Shown here piece by piece: positions 1 to 16,080 of a stretch of 64,000 bases of DNA. The stretch comes from Phalacrocorax aristotelis (Eukaryota > Chordata > Aves > Suliformes > Phalacrocoracidae). Position numbers and translations under genes: made by a program. The stretch lies in contig NC_134288.1 of assembly GCF_949628215.1 (NCBI RefSeq), positions 5,456,001-5,520,000 on the forward strand. The letters run 5' to 3'. Within the stretch, counting starts at the first letter, position 1. Each line of letters opens with the position of its first letter. Under the pieces are notes generated by a model that ran no database searches, was not told the DNA's origin, and saw nothing but the letters and a program-made list of their open reading frames with translations.

Positions 1-943
1 ATGTACCACATTATATGTTAAAGATAGATTTTTTTTTTTCTGATATACATTTTTCATCTTATTTACCACAATGACACCACACGTACATTGGAAACAGCTC
101 CACGGATCTGGTAGATGGCACAGAATGAATTGTGTCGTAGTTTTGTTCCTGTATCCTGAACGACGTCAAATCCAACAATATATTATTATCTTTTTAACTT
201 CTCATAATTTAGAAATAACAATTGTTAAAATAAAACAAAAGTTACCAAGAAGTGGACTCCACATCTGCAATTTCAAGCAGAGGCAATATATTGTCATCGA
301 TGGGAAGCGCCGTTCCTCAGTGTGAATTCGGATGGAAGAATTAAGCAGTCTTGACATCTATGTGACTACGGTGTAAACATTGCAGGCAAGTGGCCTCACT
401 GGTCATCAGCCGCTGCTTGGACTTGTTGGGCTGGTCATACAACCTAGGTCTCACCTACGTCCATCTCACAGAGGGTAGACCGAAGGTCCCTGCTCCCAGC
501 CCCCGCGGCTGGTGTTCCAGGGCTTCCGCCTGTGAGCGCAGTAACCCAGTCCCATCGGGTCGGCACCTGTGTTTCAGCTCCTGAAACACGGAATTGCATA
601 TCTGTAAGGAGTATTGAAAACTGCGACTGTCTCCCAACAGGTCATTCGTGGGGGGCCAAGCTTCAGGCAACGAGTGAGAAGATAGGAGTGGGGCACCGGA
701 TAATTTCTTTCAAAAAATTCTAAATAACAAAAAAATATATTTAAATCTTAGCTTATTTAAAAAGACAGCAGGGCGAACACTTTCATCTCTTCTTACTTCC
801 TTTAATTTGCAGGTTCTATGACATAGAATTTGTTGGATGCACGTAACGAAAATAATGACTCTTTCCATTAAAGGGATGCAGAATTATTTGGCTATGCAGA
901 TGTTCGATGCGATTCTCTAACTGCAACCGGCTCTGGCCCCTCC
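1..943 (-). other. SLC32A1: 3' flank and probable 3' UTR of SLC32A1
   Basis: This stretch follows the SLC32A1 stop codon on the minus strand and is mostly AT-rich. It holds no credible coding exon. A canonical AATAAA is not seen on the minus strand. A variant ATTAAA is present at 801-806, about 140 nt after the stop, and could end a short transcript form, but the true end may lie beyond the window edge. The extent of the UTR is inferred from position only. Confidence 0.45.
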
Positions 944-3739
<2,796 letters not shown>

Positions 3740-4525
3740 GGTGGCCGCTCGGATGGCTCCGCCGCTCGGGGACCCTCGAGGACGGAGACACCCGACGGGG
3801 CGGGGGAGCGGCGGGGCGGCGGGGGGAACCTCAGCGCCCGGCGAGGGGCTGCGGGACGGGGACGGGACGGGGGGGGCTGCTCCGAGCCGCTACCTCCGCG
3901 TCCCAGCGCAGTGCGAGCGGCTCCGCGCCGGGCTGCCCAGGGGCATGACACCGCTGCGGGGAGGTGCGGGCCCCGCCGCCCGGCCGCGCCGCTCCGCGCC
4001 GCAGCGCCGGCCCCGCCGCGGGACCGGGGGGCGAGTCCGGCGGGGGTCGGGGCGGGGGGCTGTCAGCAGCCGGCGGCTGTCACCAGGCGGGCAGCGCAAG
4101 CCCCTGGCAGAGAGCGCGGCGTCTCCATCGCAGTGCGCCCACCTCGCGGAGAGAAGAGGGAGAGGGGAGAGAATTGCTGCATTTCTGGGGGAGGTACCAG
4201 CCTCCCCGGCCAAGCCCAGCCTCCCCCCCCCCCCGCCCCACCCACCCACGCCCGCCCGGCCCCACCAGCAGCGCCGCAGCGCGGACCCCCCCCCCCCAAC
4301 ACCCCCCGGCTCCGCAGCCCCTGCGCTGCCCACCCTGCCCCACACCCTGCCCCACACCCGCGCCGCGGGGCCCCGGCCGCCAGCCCCTTCCCCACGGCGA
4401 AACAAAAGAGCCCACTGAAGGGGCGGACAAACGGCTCTCGACTGATTCTTAACGGAATTTTCTTCCTGGCACCCTCTGCCTTTTCTTTTTTGTCCCCCCA
4501 AAAACGTGCGGCCCCTTCGGAGGCT

Positions 4526-4558
4526 GGGGACAGCAGCGGGGACAGCAGCGGGGACAGC
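4526..4558 (+). repeat. 12-bp tandem repeat, 2.75 copies
   Basis: GGGGACAGCAGC at 4526-4537 and 4538-4549, with a partial third copy at 4550-4558. It lies within the CpG island upstream of SLC32A1. Confidence 0.9.
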
Positions 4559-6275
4559 GTGTCCTGCCCCAGCTGCGGTGCATGGAAATCCGCGCACAGG
4601 GAACCAGGGCTGAGCGCTCTGTAACGACTCGTACGACCCGTGTGCTCGGAAAGCGGGGGCAAAGGGGTTCCCGCTCCCTCCCGGGCCCGGCGGCAGCGGC
4701 TTTGCCCCGCGGACCCGCACCGACACCGCCCCGCAGCTGCGGAACCGGCGCCCGCCGGCGCTCGGCTGCGGAGGGCCCCTCTTGGTCCCCACGACCTAAT
4801 GTGGAGCTTCTCCTTTCTTTAAAAAAAAAACAAACCAAACAACAACGATATTTTCGTTTTGCTTCCAAACGCTGATACTTATTTTAAACGAAAAAGCCTC
4901 ACGATTTTTTTATTTAAAATATTTCCGAGGTGAGCGGCCAACACAGCAAGCAGCGGCAACGAGAAAGCCCTGTCCTGTGCCGTGGCAAAGACAAGCGCCG
5001 GGTGCGGGGGGAGCGTTGGCATTTCGGGCGGTGTGTGCGGGAGCACGTTCCCCTCTGCTGCGGGGAGATCCTTTGAATCGTTGTCTTATAAAAAAGAAAA
5101 ATAGGTGTTCCCTGAAAGAAAGGGGTGGGAATCTGTGTTTCGTTTGCTGCTTTGGAAGGTGAAAAAAAAATATATTTTTTTACCACAGATGGGCGGAAAA
5201 GCCAGCGCTGAATTATTTCCTAATATCGTTGTTGAGGGAGCGGGGAGGGAGAGCGGGCGGCGGTTGCAGGTGGGATGCGGCACGGAGGAACGAAGCCCGG
5301 CTCCTCGGGAAAACCCCTTAAACACCCCTTTTTTTTTTTTCAAATTTTTTTCCCCCTGCAAGAATCCGAAAGGAAATTGGGTGTAAAGCGGGTGAAATGC
5401 GTCAAAAAAAAACCAATCCCCGCTGAGGGCTGTACCCCTAAGGGGCGTCTCGGCCGCCGCTCCCGGCAAGGCGGCCCCCCAAAATGTTTTTTTTTTTAAT
5501 AGCAACTGCTCCTCTGCGACGGGAGGAGGGCGGCGGGGGGGGGGGGCGCATCCTTGGCTTTGCGGAGGAATTATTACATGTCAGTGCACAAATAGGTCGA
5601 GAAAGGGGAGCGGGGCCCGCTTTCGCCCCGGGTGTCGCCGCGCCCTGCCCGCCCCCGGCGCCGCGGCCAGAGGGAACCGGGGAAGGGCACGGGCGGCGGA
5701 GGCGGGGGGCTCGGGCCGCCCCCGCCGCCCTCGGCCGCCGCCTCGCCTCTTCAGTCCTGGAAAACGACTGCTGCGATGAACACCTCGGGGGCTTAACTCA
5801 ACGACTTCCCTTTTTTCCGCCCTTTTTTCCGCCCCTACCCCCCCCTTTTTTGTTTTTTAATTTAGCCCAAGACAAGTTCATTGTGAAAGAAGACATGAAG
5901 GAGACCTGTTTCTGGAGGCTGCAGGGGGCATCGGGGAGGAAGGAACGAAAATTCACCCAAACCTCTGTCTGGTGCGTGAATATTTCCTCAGAACGCCCTG
6001 GCACCCCCCCGCCCCTGCGCCCCCAAACCTCGCCCTGCCCCAGCTGGGAGCGGGGGGGCACAGCCGCAGCCCCCCGGCAGCCCCAGAGAGGCACCGCCGG
6101 GGCACCGCGCCGCATCCACACACCACCCCCCCGGCCCCCAGCACCCCTCCATGCCGGGGAGGGGAAGGGGTCCCCGGCCACGGGCATCATGCCAAGGGTG
6201 GAGGAGAAGGGCTTTCGGCGGCTGGCTGAGCATCCAGCGGGTTAGGGGTGTGTGGGCTGGGGAGACATCTCTTAG

Positions 6276-6476
6276 AAAAAAAACCTAATAAAATCAAACA
6301 AAAAAACCCCAACCAAATTTAAAAACAAAACCCAAAACAAACCAAACCAAAACGAAAAACAAAAACAAAACAAAACCAACCAACCAACCAACCAAACAAA
6401 CAAAAAAAAAACCCCAAAACCACAAAACCAAACCGAAACAAAACCAACAACAACAAAAAAACCCACCCCAAATTAC
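6276..6476 (+). repeat. A/C-only low-complexity tract
   Basis: About 200 bp of almost only A and C with two G and few T. It includes four CCAA units in a row near 6376-6394 and many AAAAC runs. On the minus strand it is G/T-rich (GGTTGGTTGGTTGG). It sits inside the SLC32A1 CpG island and is flanked by GC-rich sequence on both sides. Confidence 0.9.
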
Positions 6477-7720
6477 AGGGGGATTGAAAACAAACCCAGC
6501 CGCGCGGGCCGGTGCAGGGAGGCGCGCCCCGAGGCGGGGTCTCCCCGGCGTGGGCCGTGGGACCCCCATCCCCGCCCGCCTACTCGGACCCTTTCTCCGG
6601 GCAGGGATGCCCTGGCGGTGGGGGATCTTTTTTTCCGCTGCCGGGTCCTTGCCCGAGGGACCCCTCACCCAAACACCCCCGGCAGAGCCTCGGCGGGCAC
6701 CGAGGGCAGCGGGATACTGGGAGATGCGGGGGTTGCGTAGGGATGCCGGGGGGATGCCGAGGAGTTCAGGGGCTGCAGGGCGTCCGAGGGATGCAGGCGC
6801 TGGGGAATGGGGGGTGCCGAGGGTGCCTCTGTGCCCACTCGGGACTCCCCCGCCCGGTTCTAACGCTGGGAACTCGGAGCCGCCCCCCGCCGCTCCCGGC
6901 AGCACCCTGCCTTGCTGGAAACACCCCCCGGGGACCCCTCCCTCTGCCCCCGGGCGGCGGCTCGCTCCTGCCCCGTGTCCACAGGAGGGAGAAAAAGACT
7001 TTTTGCAGCAGCGGCTGAAAAAAAAAGACCCCCCCGAACTCCTACCGGCGGCTAAAACCGGGGATAAATCACACAGCACAGAAAGGGGGAGGGGGGAGGA
7101 TAACGGAAAGAGGCAGAGGAAGAGAGGAAAGCGAAACACGGAGAGGTGGGAGGAGGGTCGAGACATTTACCTCTGCTTATCTCCCCATCGCGCCCGCAGC
7201 CCCGCCGGGCAGCCGGAGTGGAGCGAGCAAGGGGAGGCTGGAGGGGCTGATGGATGAACGGACGGATGGACGGGCGGACGGATGGATGCAGCCGCGTCAC
7301 TCCTGGGCTCCCCCTAACTCCTAATTAACCCAAGCAGAATAACGGTGCCAAGCCTTATCCAAAGGTTAGCGGCTCTCGGGGGGGCTAAAAAGAGCGAGCG
7401 AGCCTGCAAACGCGCCCCCGCCCCCCCTCCGCCCTTGGCTGGCGCCGGGGGGTGCTGGCACTAACTGCCTCCTCTGCAGCGGCTCCCCGGGGCGGGCTGA
7501 GGGTCTCGCCCCCCGCCCCAGGCAGCCCTGGCAGGGCTGGGGGTGCGCAACCCTGCTCCTGCGGGGAACAGCTCGCCCAGACACCCCCCATCCTCCCCAG
7601 GCACTGGCAGACCCAGCCGGAGAAGCGACTCTGCCTTATCTCCGCAGAGCAGGCTCGGGGGGCGGGGGAGGTTGTGGCTGGGTCTTCTGGCTAATAAACT
7701 GAGGAAAAAGAGCTATTCAT

Positions 7721-10700
7721 GCTCAAAAATCATTTAAGGAAGGCAGGAAAGGCCAACCCCTGGTGGGCTGCCTTTCTATAGCCCTCACCGGCAGCCCCTC
7801 TCCAGGCTGCTGGGCAGCACAGTACAGTGGCAGTGCACGAAGGTGTGATTATTCGGGAGCAGGACGAGCATTGCTCCTAGTTCACTGCTCAGACAGGCTC
7901 CCAAACCCCGAAGAATTTGATTCTCATGCGCTATGAACTGCCTCAAACACACTGTGCTGCAAATCGTAGCCATACAAAAAAGGGGACTTGCAATTCCTGC
8001 GTTTCAGCCTCATCCTCTGTCATACTCACGAGAAGCGTGGGTGTCCGAATACAGGCATGTAACCCTCTGATTCCTGCTCAGCCTCCTTGCTTATGCCACA
8101 ATATTTCCCCACACCCCTAAAAACCTGCTGCTGGGCATCATCAGCAGAGCTGCCAGCTGCAAAGAAGGCGGGGGGGGCACCTCCTTTCTAACCGGCTGAG
8201 AAGCTTCCCCGGCTGCGTCTGCCTGAAGACCAGCCTGCCCAGAGCAGACCTAATGCAGGTCAGCCCAGACACTCGCCCTTGGGGAAGCAGCCACCCCTCC
8301 CAGACAGGTACATGTGTACCTAGAGATGTGATCGCAGCAGTCAGAAGCAGTCCACCTGCCCCAGCCGTTGCTCAAAGCACCTCCTGGGTTTATGGCCCAG
8401 GCCGTTACCATCCCCGCAGCAGCAGCGATGCACAAGCTGATCCTCCACTCTCGATCACGAGTGGCTGCGCAGCAGCGAGCTTCATCCCACCTCTGCCTCC
8501 CCGTTCCCCCCTCCAGCACCACGCGGGGGAACTCTGACAGGATAATAAAGAGTTGCACAATATACTATAAAAAGGCAATTAGATAAACTGCTGGATTGGG
8601 ACCAGCTCTTGTGACCTAGTTAATAGCTATGGGAATTTCGGGGGGGAAGGAAACAGCATCGGTGTCAGTATGCGGTGCAGGGCGAGGGGGTTTTGGCGGG
8701 GAGGAATGGCTGCAGTCTGCAGCACGCACCCTGGAAACGCCCCGGGAAAGCAGCCCCACCACAGTGTAGCAAACATCCCTGCCTTGGGTTACACCTATTC
8801 CTTTTTTTTACCCATGTTTAGAGGTTGCCATCAGCATTTAGGCTATGAAGTAAAAACGCTGGATATAGAACCAGTTCTCGCTCAAGCTGCTGTTCGGTTT
8901 GTGCTCCGAAATCTTGAGGCTGAATTCATGCACAGTGTGGTGTTAAGACAAAGACAGTTGTGGCCAGAATGACAGATACTTTGCAGTAAAATAACCATTG
9001 CAGAGTAAAATCCAAAAGCAAAGTTTCCAGCAGAAAGACCGCAATAGGTGTCCCCCCCTTATTGAATTTTTTTCCTGAACACAAAATGGCTGCCTAAATT
9101 ATAGAGACATAAAAACAAAGACAGGGCATATAAAGGAATGGGAATATCATAATTTTAGATGAATGTGTGTTGCAATAAGAAAATTCACCTGAAGAATACA
9201 TGAATACTAAATAAAGGCTTCTTGATTTAAGCTCCCTATTCCTAAAATAGACAAGTTCTGATCTGTAATCTGGGAGACAGTTTGTACATTCATTTCTATG
9301 ATTTTCATTTCCCAGAAGGGAAGATTCTGATAAACCATTATCACCTATAAACTAAAAATTCAGTTGCAATTTGACCATGACATGGTCTCAAAGATACTTC
9401 CAATAAGTTGGAATCAAATTTAACTCATAGTTTGTCTTTACTGGTGACATAAAAATTAAGCGATAGCCATTGGTCACTTGTGATGCCAAATTCCCAGCTC
9501 ACTACATAAGTAGTATTGTTCCCATGAGCCTAACAGCATTTTCATTGACTTAATATATAAAGCTTCATCACTGTCAAATTAAATATTCATATATGTACGT
9601 GCTCTTATATTTCATAGGAAATGATAATGGACTGGGAAAGGAAAGTGTGTACTTCATACACGCCAAGCTTTTTAAGGTCAACTTGCAAATAAAAAGCCCT
9701 TCTCTCCTGCTGCAGTTGTAGAGTCTAAGTGCTGTTTCTCAAAATCAGATTATTGTGCTCCCCAGTCTTAGATTAAGTGTTTTCCTCCAGCATGAAGATA
9801 TTTTTTGGGTTTGCGTTTTTCTTTTTTGCTTTTTCTTTGTGATTTTAAACACAATTGGAGTCAACTTGCGCTGAAAGCGCATGTTGCAGAGAACTGAGCA
9901 TCACCTATAGCTATAGGCTAACTGGCGGTGACCGGGCAGGCAGCATCCGTGCCTGTCTGGCCCAGCCCGGCCTGGCGAACTCCCGCGCAGGGCAGGAACG
10001 AGGAGCCTGCCCGGGAGGGCGCGTGTTCGGCCGCTTGGCTCGGTCAAGGGGCAAACGCTTACTATGTCCCTTGCTTGCTCTGCTGACCCCGGCCCTGCTC
10101 CCCGCAGAGTGCTCAGCTCCTCACTCAGCGGCCTCCGGGCCCAGCAACTGCTGCCTGGACCCGGCCCGCCTCGTCCTGCTCCCACACCTGGTCATAGGTC
10201 GTATCCTGGCTGGAAAATGATGCTTCAAAGCACAGAGTAAAAGCTGCTGTAATGAACGATGACCGGTCTGTACAGGAAATTTCTCCCACAGCAGCCTGTG
10301 TTCAGATGACACCTCAGTACTGGAGAGTTTTTATATCATCCATATTTTTTTTCTTATGTTTTTTCTCTCTTTTTAAAATTATTTTTTCTTTTTCTTTTTC
10401 TTTGGAGCAGGCTGTGAGGAAGGGCCTCTCAGAGCAGAGGGACAGCGCTGGCAGCCAACTCACCTTTGGGGTGTTTCTTGTCAGGAGAGCTCAATCTCAG
10501 GCAGCTCCATCCCCCATCTGTCCGTTTCCCTTCTCCATTTTGCGTCCATTTCTGATAAAGGCAGGTCGATGGGGACAGTTGTTCACATCTCTTGCAAACA
10601 TCTCCCAGCCCCACCCAAAAGCCAAGACCAGCACACTGGGAAAACCTGGCCCCTACTTTGCGATATTCCTGGCAGTTCAGCCAAGGCTAACAGGGGAACG

Positions 10701-13700
10701 CAGCAAGCACAGGCTCGTGTATTTTCCTTTAATAGGACCTTGCTCAGTATTTTGGAGTGACACAGACAGGGTACCCCTAAGCCAGGGTCTGGTGCTACAG
10801 CAAAATTGCACTCGGGTCTTGAACCCAGCCCCCGCATCTCTCTGTGGAGCCTCATGCATCGAGGCTGCTGTTTCCAGGGGCAGGACTTGGGTGGGCAGCC
10901 TCTGCGTTCTGGTATCATCAATTAGTTTGGAGTGTTTTTTTTGCCAGAGGCCAAAAATAAAAGCCTCATAAAGGATACAGACAAAATCTGAGCTGAGAAA
11001 AATGCCACGTGAGGCTATTGTAAGGAAAACCAAAGGGCAAAGTGAGGTACATCATTGCTCTATTGAAAGGGAAAGGCAGCTCAGCCCACAGCAACAATTC
11101 CAGTGCCGCTGCATCTGCTGCTGGAGAGGATGAAACAGAAAACCTCACCTGACGGTGTTTGTGAGCCCTCTGCATGCCCACTGCTAGCTACTGAGATACC
11201 ACTGCTTGTAGGTGAGGACTGGACGCTGCGCTGCACTCAGCCTCCTTTGCCCTGCAGCACTGGCAGAGTCCTGATATTAAAAAAAAAAAAAAAAAAGCAC
11301 AGGAAAAAAAAAAGGCAAAAGCTTGTTTTTTGCAGAAAGGCTCCACACACGTTGTTCTCTCTCATCCCACACGCACCAGTGTGAGCACTGCAACGCACAG
11401 CGCTGGGAAAACATGCCACAGCCCAAGGAGGGCGAGAGCACCGGGCTTTCTGCAGCCAAGAGGGGAGTCAGCACTGGACAGAACCAGCCCTCCTGGGACT
11501 AACAGCGTAACTGAGGGTGAATGCAAGGAAATATGGTTTACCCATGTCTAACACAAGCAATAGAGAACATGCTTATTTCTTACATGGCTCAAAGAGATCA
11601 GCTAATCACAGTGTCTTAATTCGCTGTTGCATCCTGCCTCTGCCGAGCGTCTAATCCTCGATGCAACGGAGCAGCAGATCATCTCACGCTGCAGACAGCT
11701 CCTCCATGCTGACTCCAGACCTGGGGTCACAGGGACAGCACACATTCATTACGGTATAAATGCAGCATTTCTATATAGTTTATCGAATACCCTGACCTGG
11801 AAAGCTTCCTTGTCAGCACTTCAGATTAGGAAAACTGGGACAGGGTAATATTTATTGTTCTTATGAGCAGACAAGCAGCAAGCCACGCTGCAGGAGCGTT
11901 CCCTGTCCAGAGGCACCAAAGGCATCCAGCCAGCACCAGGGGCTTTCGGCGACAACCCCACACGTGAAAGACCAGACCACTGCAGAGAGGCTTTTCTTCT
12001 TTCATCTAGTGTAATGTACAGAAAGAAAACAGATATTGGGGCATGACTGAAATTATCCCCCGCCAGGAGACAAGGAGAAAGGAACAGACCCATGAGCTGG
12101 AAATCACAGCTGTAGCAAAGGATGTATTTTTGTGGCGCAGCAGCATACACTTCAGCTGTGCAGCTCGCATTGACCCACAGCAAATATTTCAGCAAAATAG
12201 AAATTTCACCTGTTATCACTGCCATTTCAACTGTTATCACCACTCATGGGAGATTCGCTGTCAGGCTTCCTGGTGAGCTGCTCTGCACCGGGGAGAGGCC
12301 AAAACGGGCCCAGGAGCGTGCAAGGTGCAGCCAGCCTGGTGCGGGTAGGGTGGTCCTCGCCCAGGGGTCTGCTCGGCTGCTGCCAGGAGCCCAAGGGTGT
12401 CTGGTTAATGTGTTAGAGGGACAGCTCTTGTGCCCTTCCTTGAATTTAGCTTAAGCCTTTGAATTATAAGGGGAAGGCAAATGGGATTAAAAATTATGTA
12501 CAAATAACAGTGCTTGGCACCTTCCCCCCCATTCAAAAATATCATAGATGCATAAATATATATATCAAATACACATACACTCATCATGACATGTACCTCC
12601 TTGCACCTGCAAAACAGGGAAAAAAATGCTCCTATTGCCATTAAGAAAGCTGAGAAACCAACAGTTCAGTCCCGGGGGATGCTGAATGCCATCTCCCCGG
12701 CCCCCGGCCCATGCTTGCTCTGCCTAGAGGTGTTTTTACGGCCCAGGCTTTTCACAGGGATGGCTGCATCGTGCTCCCGGCACTGCTGCGTGGGTGGGAA
12801 GCGCTATTATTCTGCCTTTCAGACATGATAAACGGAGGCATGAAGAGACAGGTACAATGGGCGCATACGCATCAACTCCCACGTTACCCCCTGCAGAAGG
12901 CTGCAGTTAAGCACTTCATTACGTATATACGTTTTGGCCTAAGCTACTGGTACAAACAGGATTTGTTTTCCCGACACCAGACATCACACTAATAATGTCT
13001 GAATCCCAAGCCTGTGCCTTTGCCACAGGAGCATCCACTTTGTGCTTTAGCCATTGGCTCTGATTCCTCTGTGTCCCATTAAAGAGTCCGTGAGCACCAC
13101 CCCTCCATCCAGTGAGCTCCAGCTGGGGTCACCGTGTTTGTGGCTCAGGAGCTTCCCAAAACCAGTCAGACTGGGACCTGCACACGTGCACATGGTCGGC
13201 AAACCGATTCTGGACCTGCTATGGCTGCCTGGCTTCTTAACACTGATAACTGCTCTGAGCAGCAGGCTCTTAGCCTCTCAATGACCACGGGGCTTGAAGG
13301 CTAAACAGGGCCTGGCTTCACTCTCACAGCATATTTTAGAGGACCATAGGGGCCATCACCCTGAATTTATTTGAATGCTTCTGACGGTCAGGTTACCAGA
13401 CCGGCTTGCCTGGTTTCCTCGGCATGGTCCCTGGAGTTGGAAGCAATTTCCCATCCCCTTCGAGTCTCCAGTTCTGCTGGAGGGGTAGGGACTAATTGAC
13501 TGCTCCATCGCTCCAGCATCTTAAATGATGTCTCCATCATAAAACAGAATGGAGGGCAGAGATCCCAAAGTACCAAAGACCCACAGCCATAAGTCCAAAA
13601 ACCAGAGCTTTGACCTACCAGTGTGTGCCGCTGTGGTCTAACCATGTCAACTCACCTGAGACATAGGCCTCACTGCCTTGGGTGTTCTGCTGGGGTAACA

Positions 13701-15829
13701 CTGAAATCCTGCTGTGTAAACACCTAAATTAAAGCTGCATTTGATTTGATCCAAACTGTTACTGTTCTGGCAATGAATGTCCACCAAGACTCCATGTACC
13801 ACTTCTGCTCTGCATGGGGATGCAAGGGTCTTCAGCAAACGCAATAACCAATCTTTTACCCACCTTTATAACTTGTCATCTATTTGCACCTCAATTTAGA
13901 CCCCTGTAAATGTGTACCAGAACATTCATTTCACAGGCAGGTCTTAAGCACGGTCAAAGCCTTTAAATTTTGAAGAGAAGATAGCAGCCGACAAACTCAA
14001 AGTATTACTATTAAACAGAGAGTTCTCATAGTAAACCTTTTGGCATCATAACACTATCTTCTTTTAATAGAAAAGTACTTAAGCAATTTAGTTAATTTGA
14101 TTTATGAAAAAAGAAATTTGGAGAGTGCAAAACCTCAGGAAAAGAACAGCAGGGAATGGAGCTCTGTGATTACCACCCCCACCCCCCCCCCCCCGCACAC
14201 GTGTAAACTACGGCTGAGAGAGATTAATAATGAGATTTAAAGTTACTACTTCTCCACGGAGCATGTCAGAAAACAGGATGAAAGATGACTGCAAGCTTGG
14301 GAAAGAAAAGGGCTGTGCAGTCTGAGTGCAGGACTGGGATTCAGGAACTCTCTTCTGATACTACACCACCTAATCTTAGGATTAACTTATTAATTAAACA
14401 TGTTTGGGTGATTGCACAGGGTACAAGATCCTCAGGACTTGTTCCTCAAGACTTGCCGGTGTCGTAGGACTTAGAGCTGAGCGCAGCACCCGCTCGACCT
14501 CTTCAGGAGGAGCTGACATCCTTCTTGCTGTGTCAGAGGTCTGTGGCTGATAAAACCGCAGGCTTTGCTTTGCCAAAAAGTCCATTATGTGGTACAAACC
14601 TCTGATGGGGAAGGGGCCACCTGGGATCCCAGACTCTATGAGCTTGTGCAGGAAAGCAGAAATTAAACTTTCTTGTTCCCATTTCAGTCACTGAAGTTTT
14701 GTCACTCCGGATAAATCATTTGAGCCCGGTTCAACTCACATCCCAGCTGGTAACGGGACTGAGGTGCCAGGAGGTAAAGTTAAACTAGAGGGTCTCACTT
14801 TCCGTGGTCTGTCTAGATTTAAGGATCTACAACAGATCTTTACAAATCTTTCTACAAGCCAGGATGCCTCTCTGGTTTTCTGAGGCCAAATTTCCCTCTG
14901 ATATTCCCTCTAACACCTTGCTGGCTGCCACCCCAGCAGAGCCCTCCGCAGGCACCCCTCTCTTTCCCTGGCTCAACCACTAGCCACACTGGAGGCTTCT
15001 GCACATCCCAGTTCATCCTCCCCCTTCCACTGTCACTTCTTTTTTGCCCCAGGAGGTGTCAGTCATGATGTCCCCGGTCCTAACCCATGCAAGGTGACCT
15101 GAGTGACACCGCTATACTAGAGGGGCCATTGACTTGCTCTCATTAACAGGTAATTACTGAGGGGTCTGAAGCTGCCAGATCTGATAAATGGACATTAAAA
15201 TATTCTTATCTTCTTTCATTTTTCCAGTTTCACTCAGAACAGGGCTCTGCTCACTAAGTCCCAGTCTGGGATGGCTGAGGGTGACCTTTTAAGTCCCTGT
15301 ACCAAAGACAAGATGCTAGAAGTAGCACCTCCTCTTGCTCTGAGTCAAATCATCACCCATGGTTTCTCAGTTGTATTTGTACCCATCCGCCAAATATTTT
15401 TGAGGAAATTTAATCTTAAATAAAATGGTTTTACCATTAACCTTCACCATAGAAAGCCACCTGAAAGAGCAGTAGAACTTTGAAACCAGCTCTCAAGCAG
15501 CTGCTATGTGGCATCTCTCTGGGGCGAGGTGAGAGGCTATGGCAGCCAAAAAGTTACCATTACTGAAAGAAACTTCTTGAAAACACAGTTCCAAAGCAGG
15601 GAAGAGAGTTCAGAGAAGATAACCCCATGTCCCCAGGAGCTCAGGTGGTGCCCTGCAAGGTGACAAGGGTGTCCACAGAACCATCACTAGGGCTGAAAGC
15701 AGGGAAATAAGTCAATAATTGTGTAATCAGTGGCATCTTACTTTTTTTTTTAAATGAACCTGTAGGACCAGGATTTCCCCCCAGTGCCCGCCCTTTCCTC
15801 TTTTCCCAGAGCTCATCTTTCACTTTGTC
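7721..15829. other. Intergenic, no gene seen
   Basis: AT-rich to mixed sequence with short chance open frames only. None has a recognisable domain, splice context or codon pattern. It holds homopolymers such as a 17-18 bp A-run near 11279-11296 and a C-run near 14173-14194. A mildly GC-rich patch at 9930-10170 has no visible exon. Confidence 0.6.
14173..14194 (+). repeat. C homopolymer-like run
   Basis: A nearly uninterrupted run of C with one A on the plus strand. It is prone to sequencing length error. Confidence 0.9.
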
Positions 15830-16080
15830 ATGCAATTCCCAGCTGGCCAGCTGCAGCCAGCCTCACTACCTTTTCCATTACACACTCGGCTGAGCCGAGG
15901 ACGAAAGGGCCCCTGGATTCCAGTGAGAAGGTAATTAATTGACTTTCTGCTCTCGTTGCTATGCGGCAAAGGTGGAAGCCGCAGCAGCTACAGTTCATTT
16001 TTAATCCTGGAAGATTAGTCACAAATGGCATCATTATGGAGATGATCAGCTGCCCACAATAAAGACACTGGCTCAACTAA
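15830..16080. promoter_or_regulatory. Candidate conserved regulatory element
   Basis: A compact block of complex, non-repetitive sequence. It has E-box-like CAGCTG motifs at both ends and a TAATTAATTGA homeodomain-type site at 15932-15942. The texture resembles vertebrate conserved non-coding elements. This is a visual judgement with no alignment behind it. Confidence 0.3.

Larger units (their letters stand above)
3740..7720 (-). promoter_or_regulatory. SLC32A1: CpG island covering the SLC32A1 5' UTR, promoter and upstream region
   Basis: From the start codon outward the sequence is very G+C rich and full of CpG to about 4080, then alternates between GC-rich blocks (4200-4400, 4650-4790, 5520-5760, 6490-6990, 7190-7680) and short AT tracts. 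The contrast with the CpG-poor region beyond 7.8 kb is sharp. The transcription start cannot be placed by eye and no clear TATA box was found near 3740-3900. TAATTAA at about 7322 and a CTTATC GATA-type site near 7350 are candidate factor sites. No credible protein exon is visible. The long plus-strand frames at 3500-4620 come from base composition. Confidence 0.75.

Noticed and set aside
3890-4792. Minus-strand open frame of 300 codons upstream of SLC32A1
   Set aside because: GC-rich CpG-island DNA with low-complexity Pro/Gly/Arg content and no recognisable protein. It may overlap the 5' UTR but is not a supported CDS.
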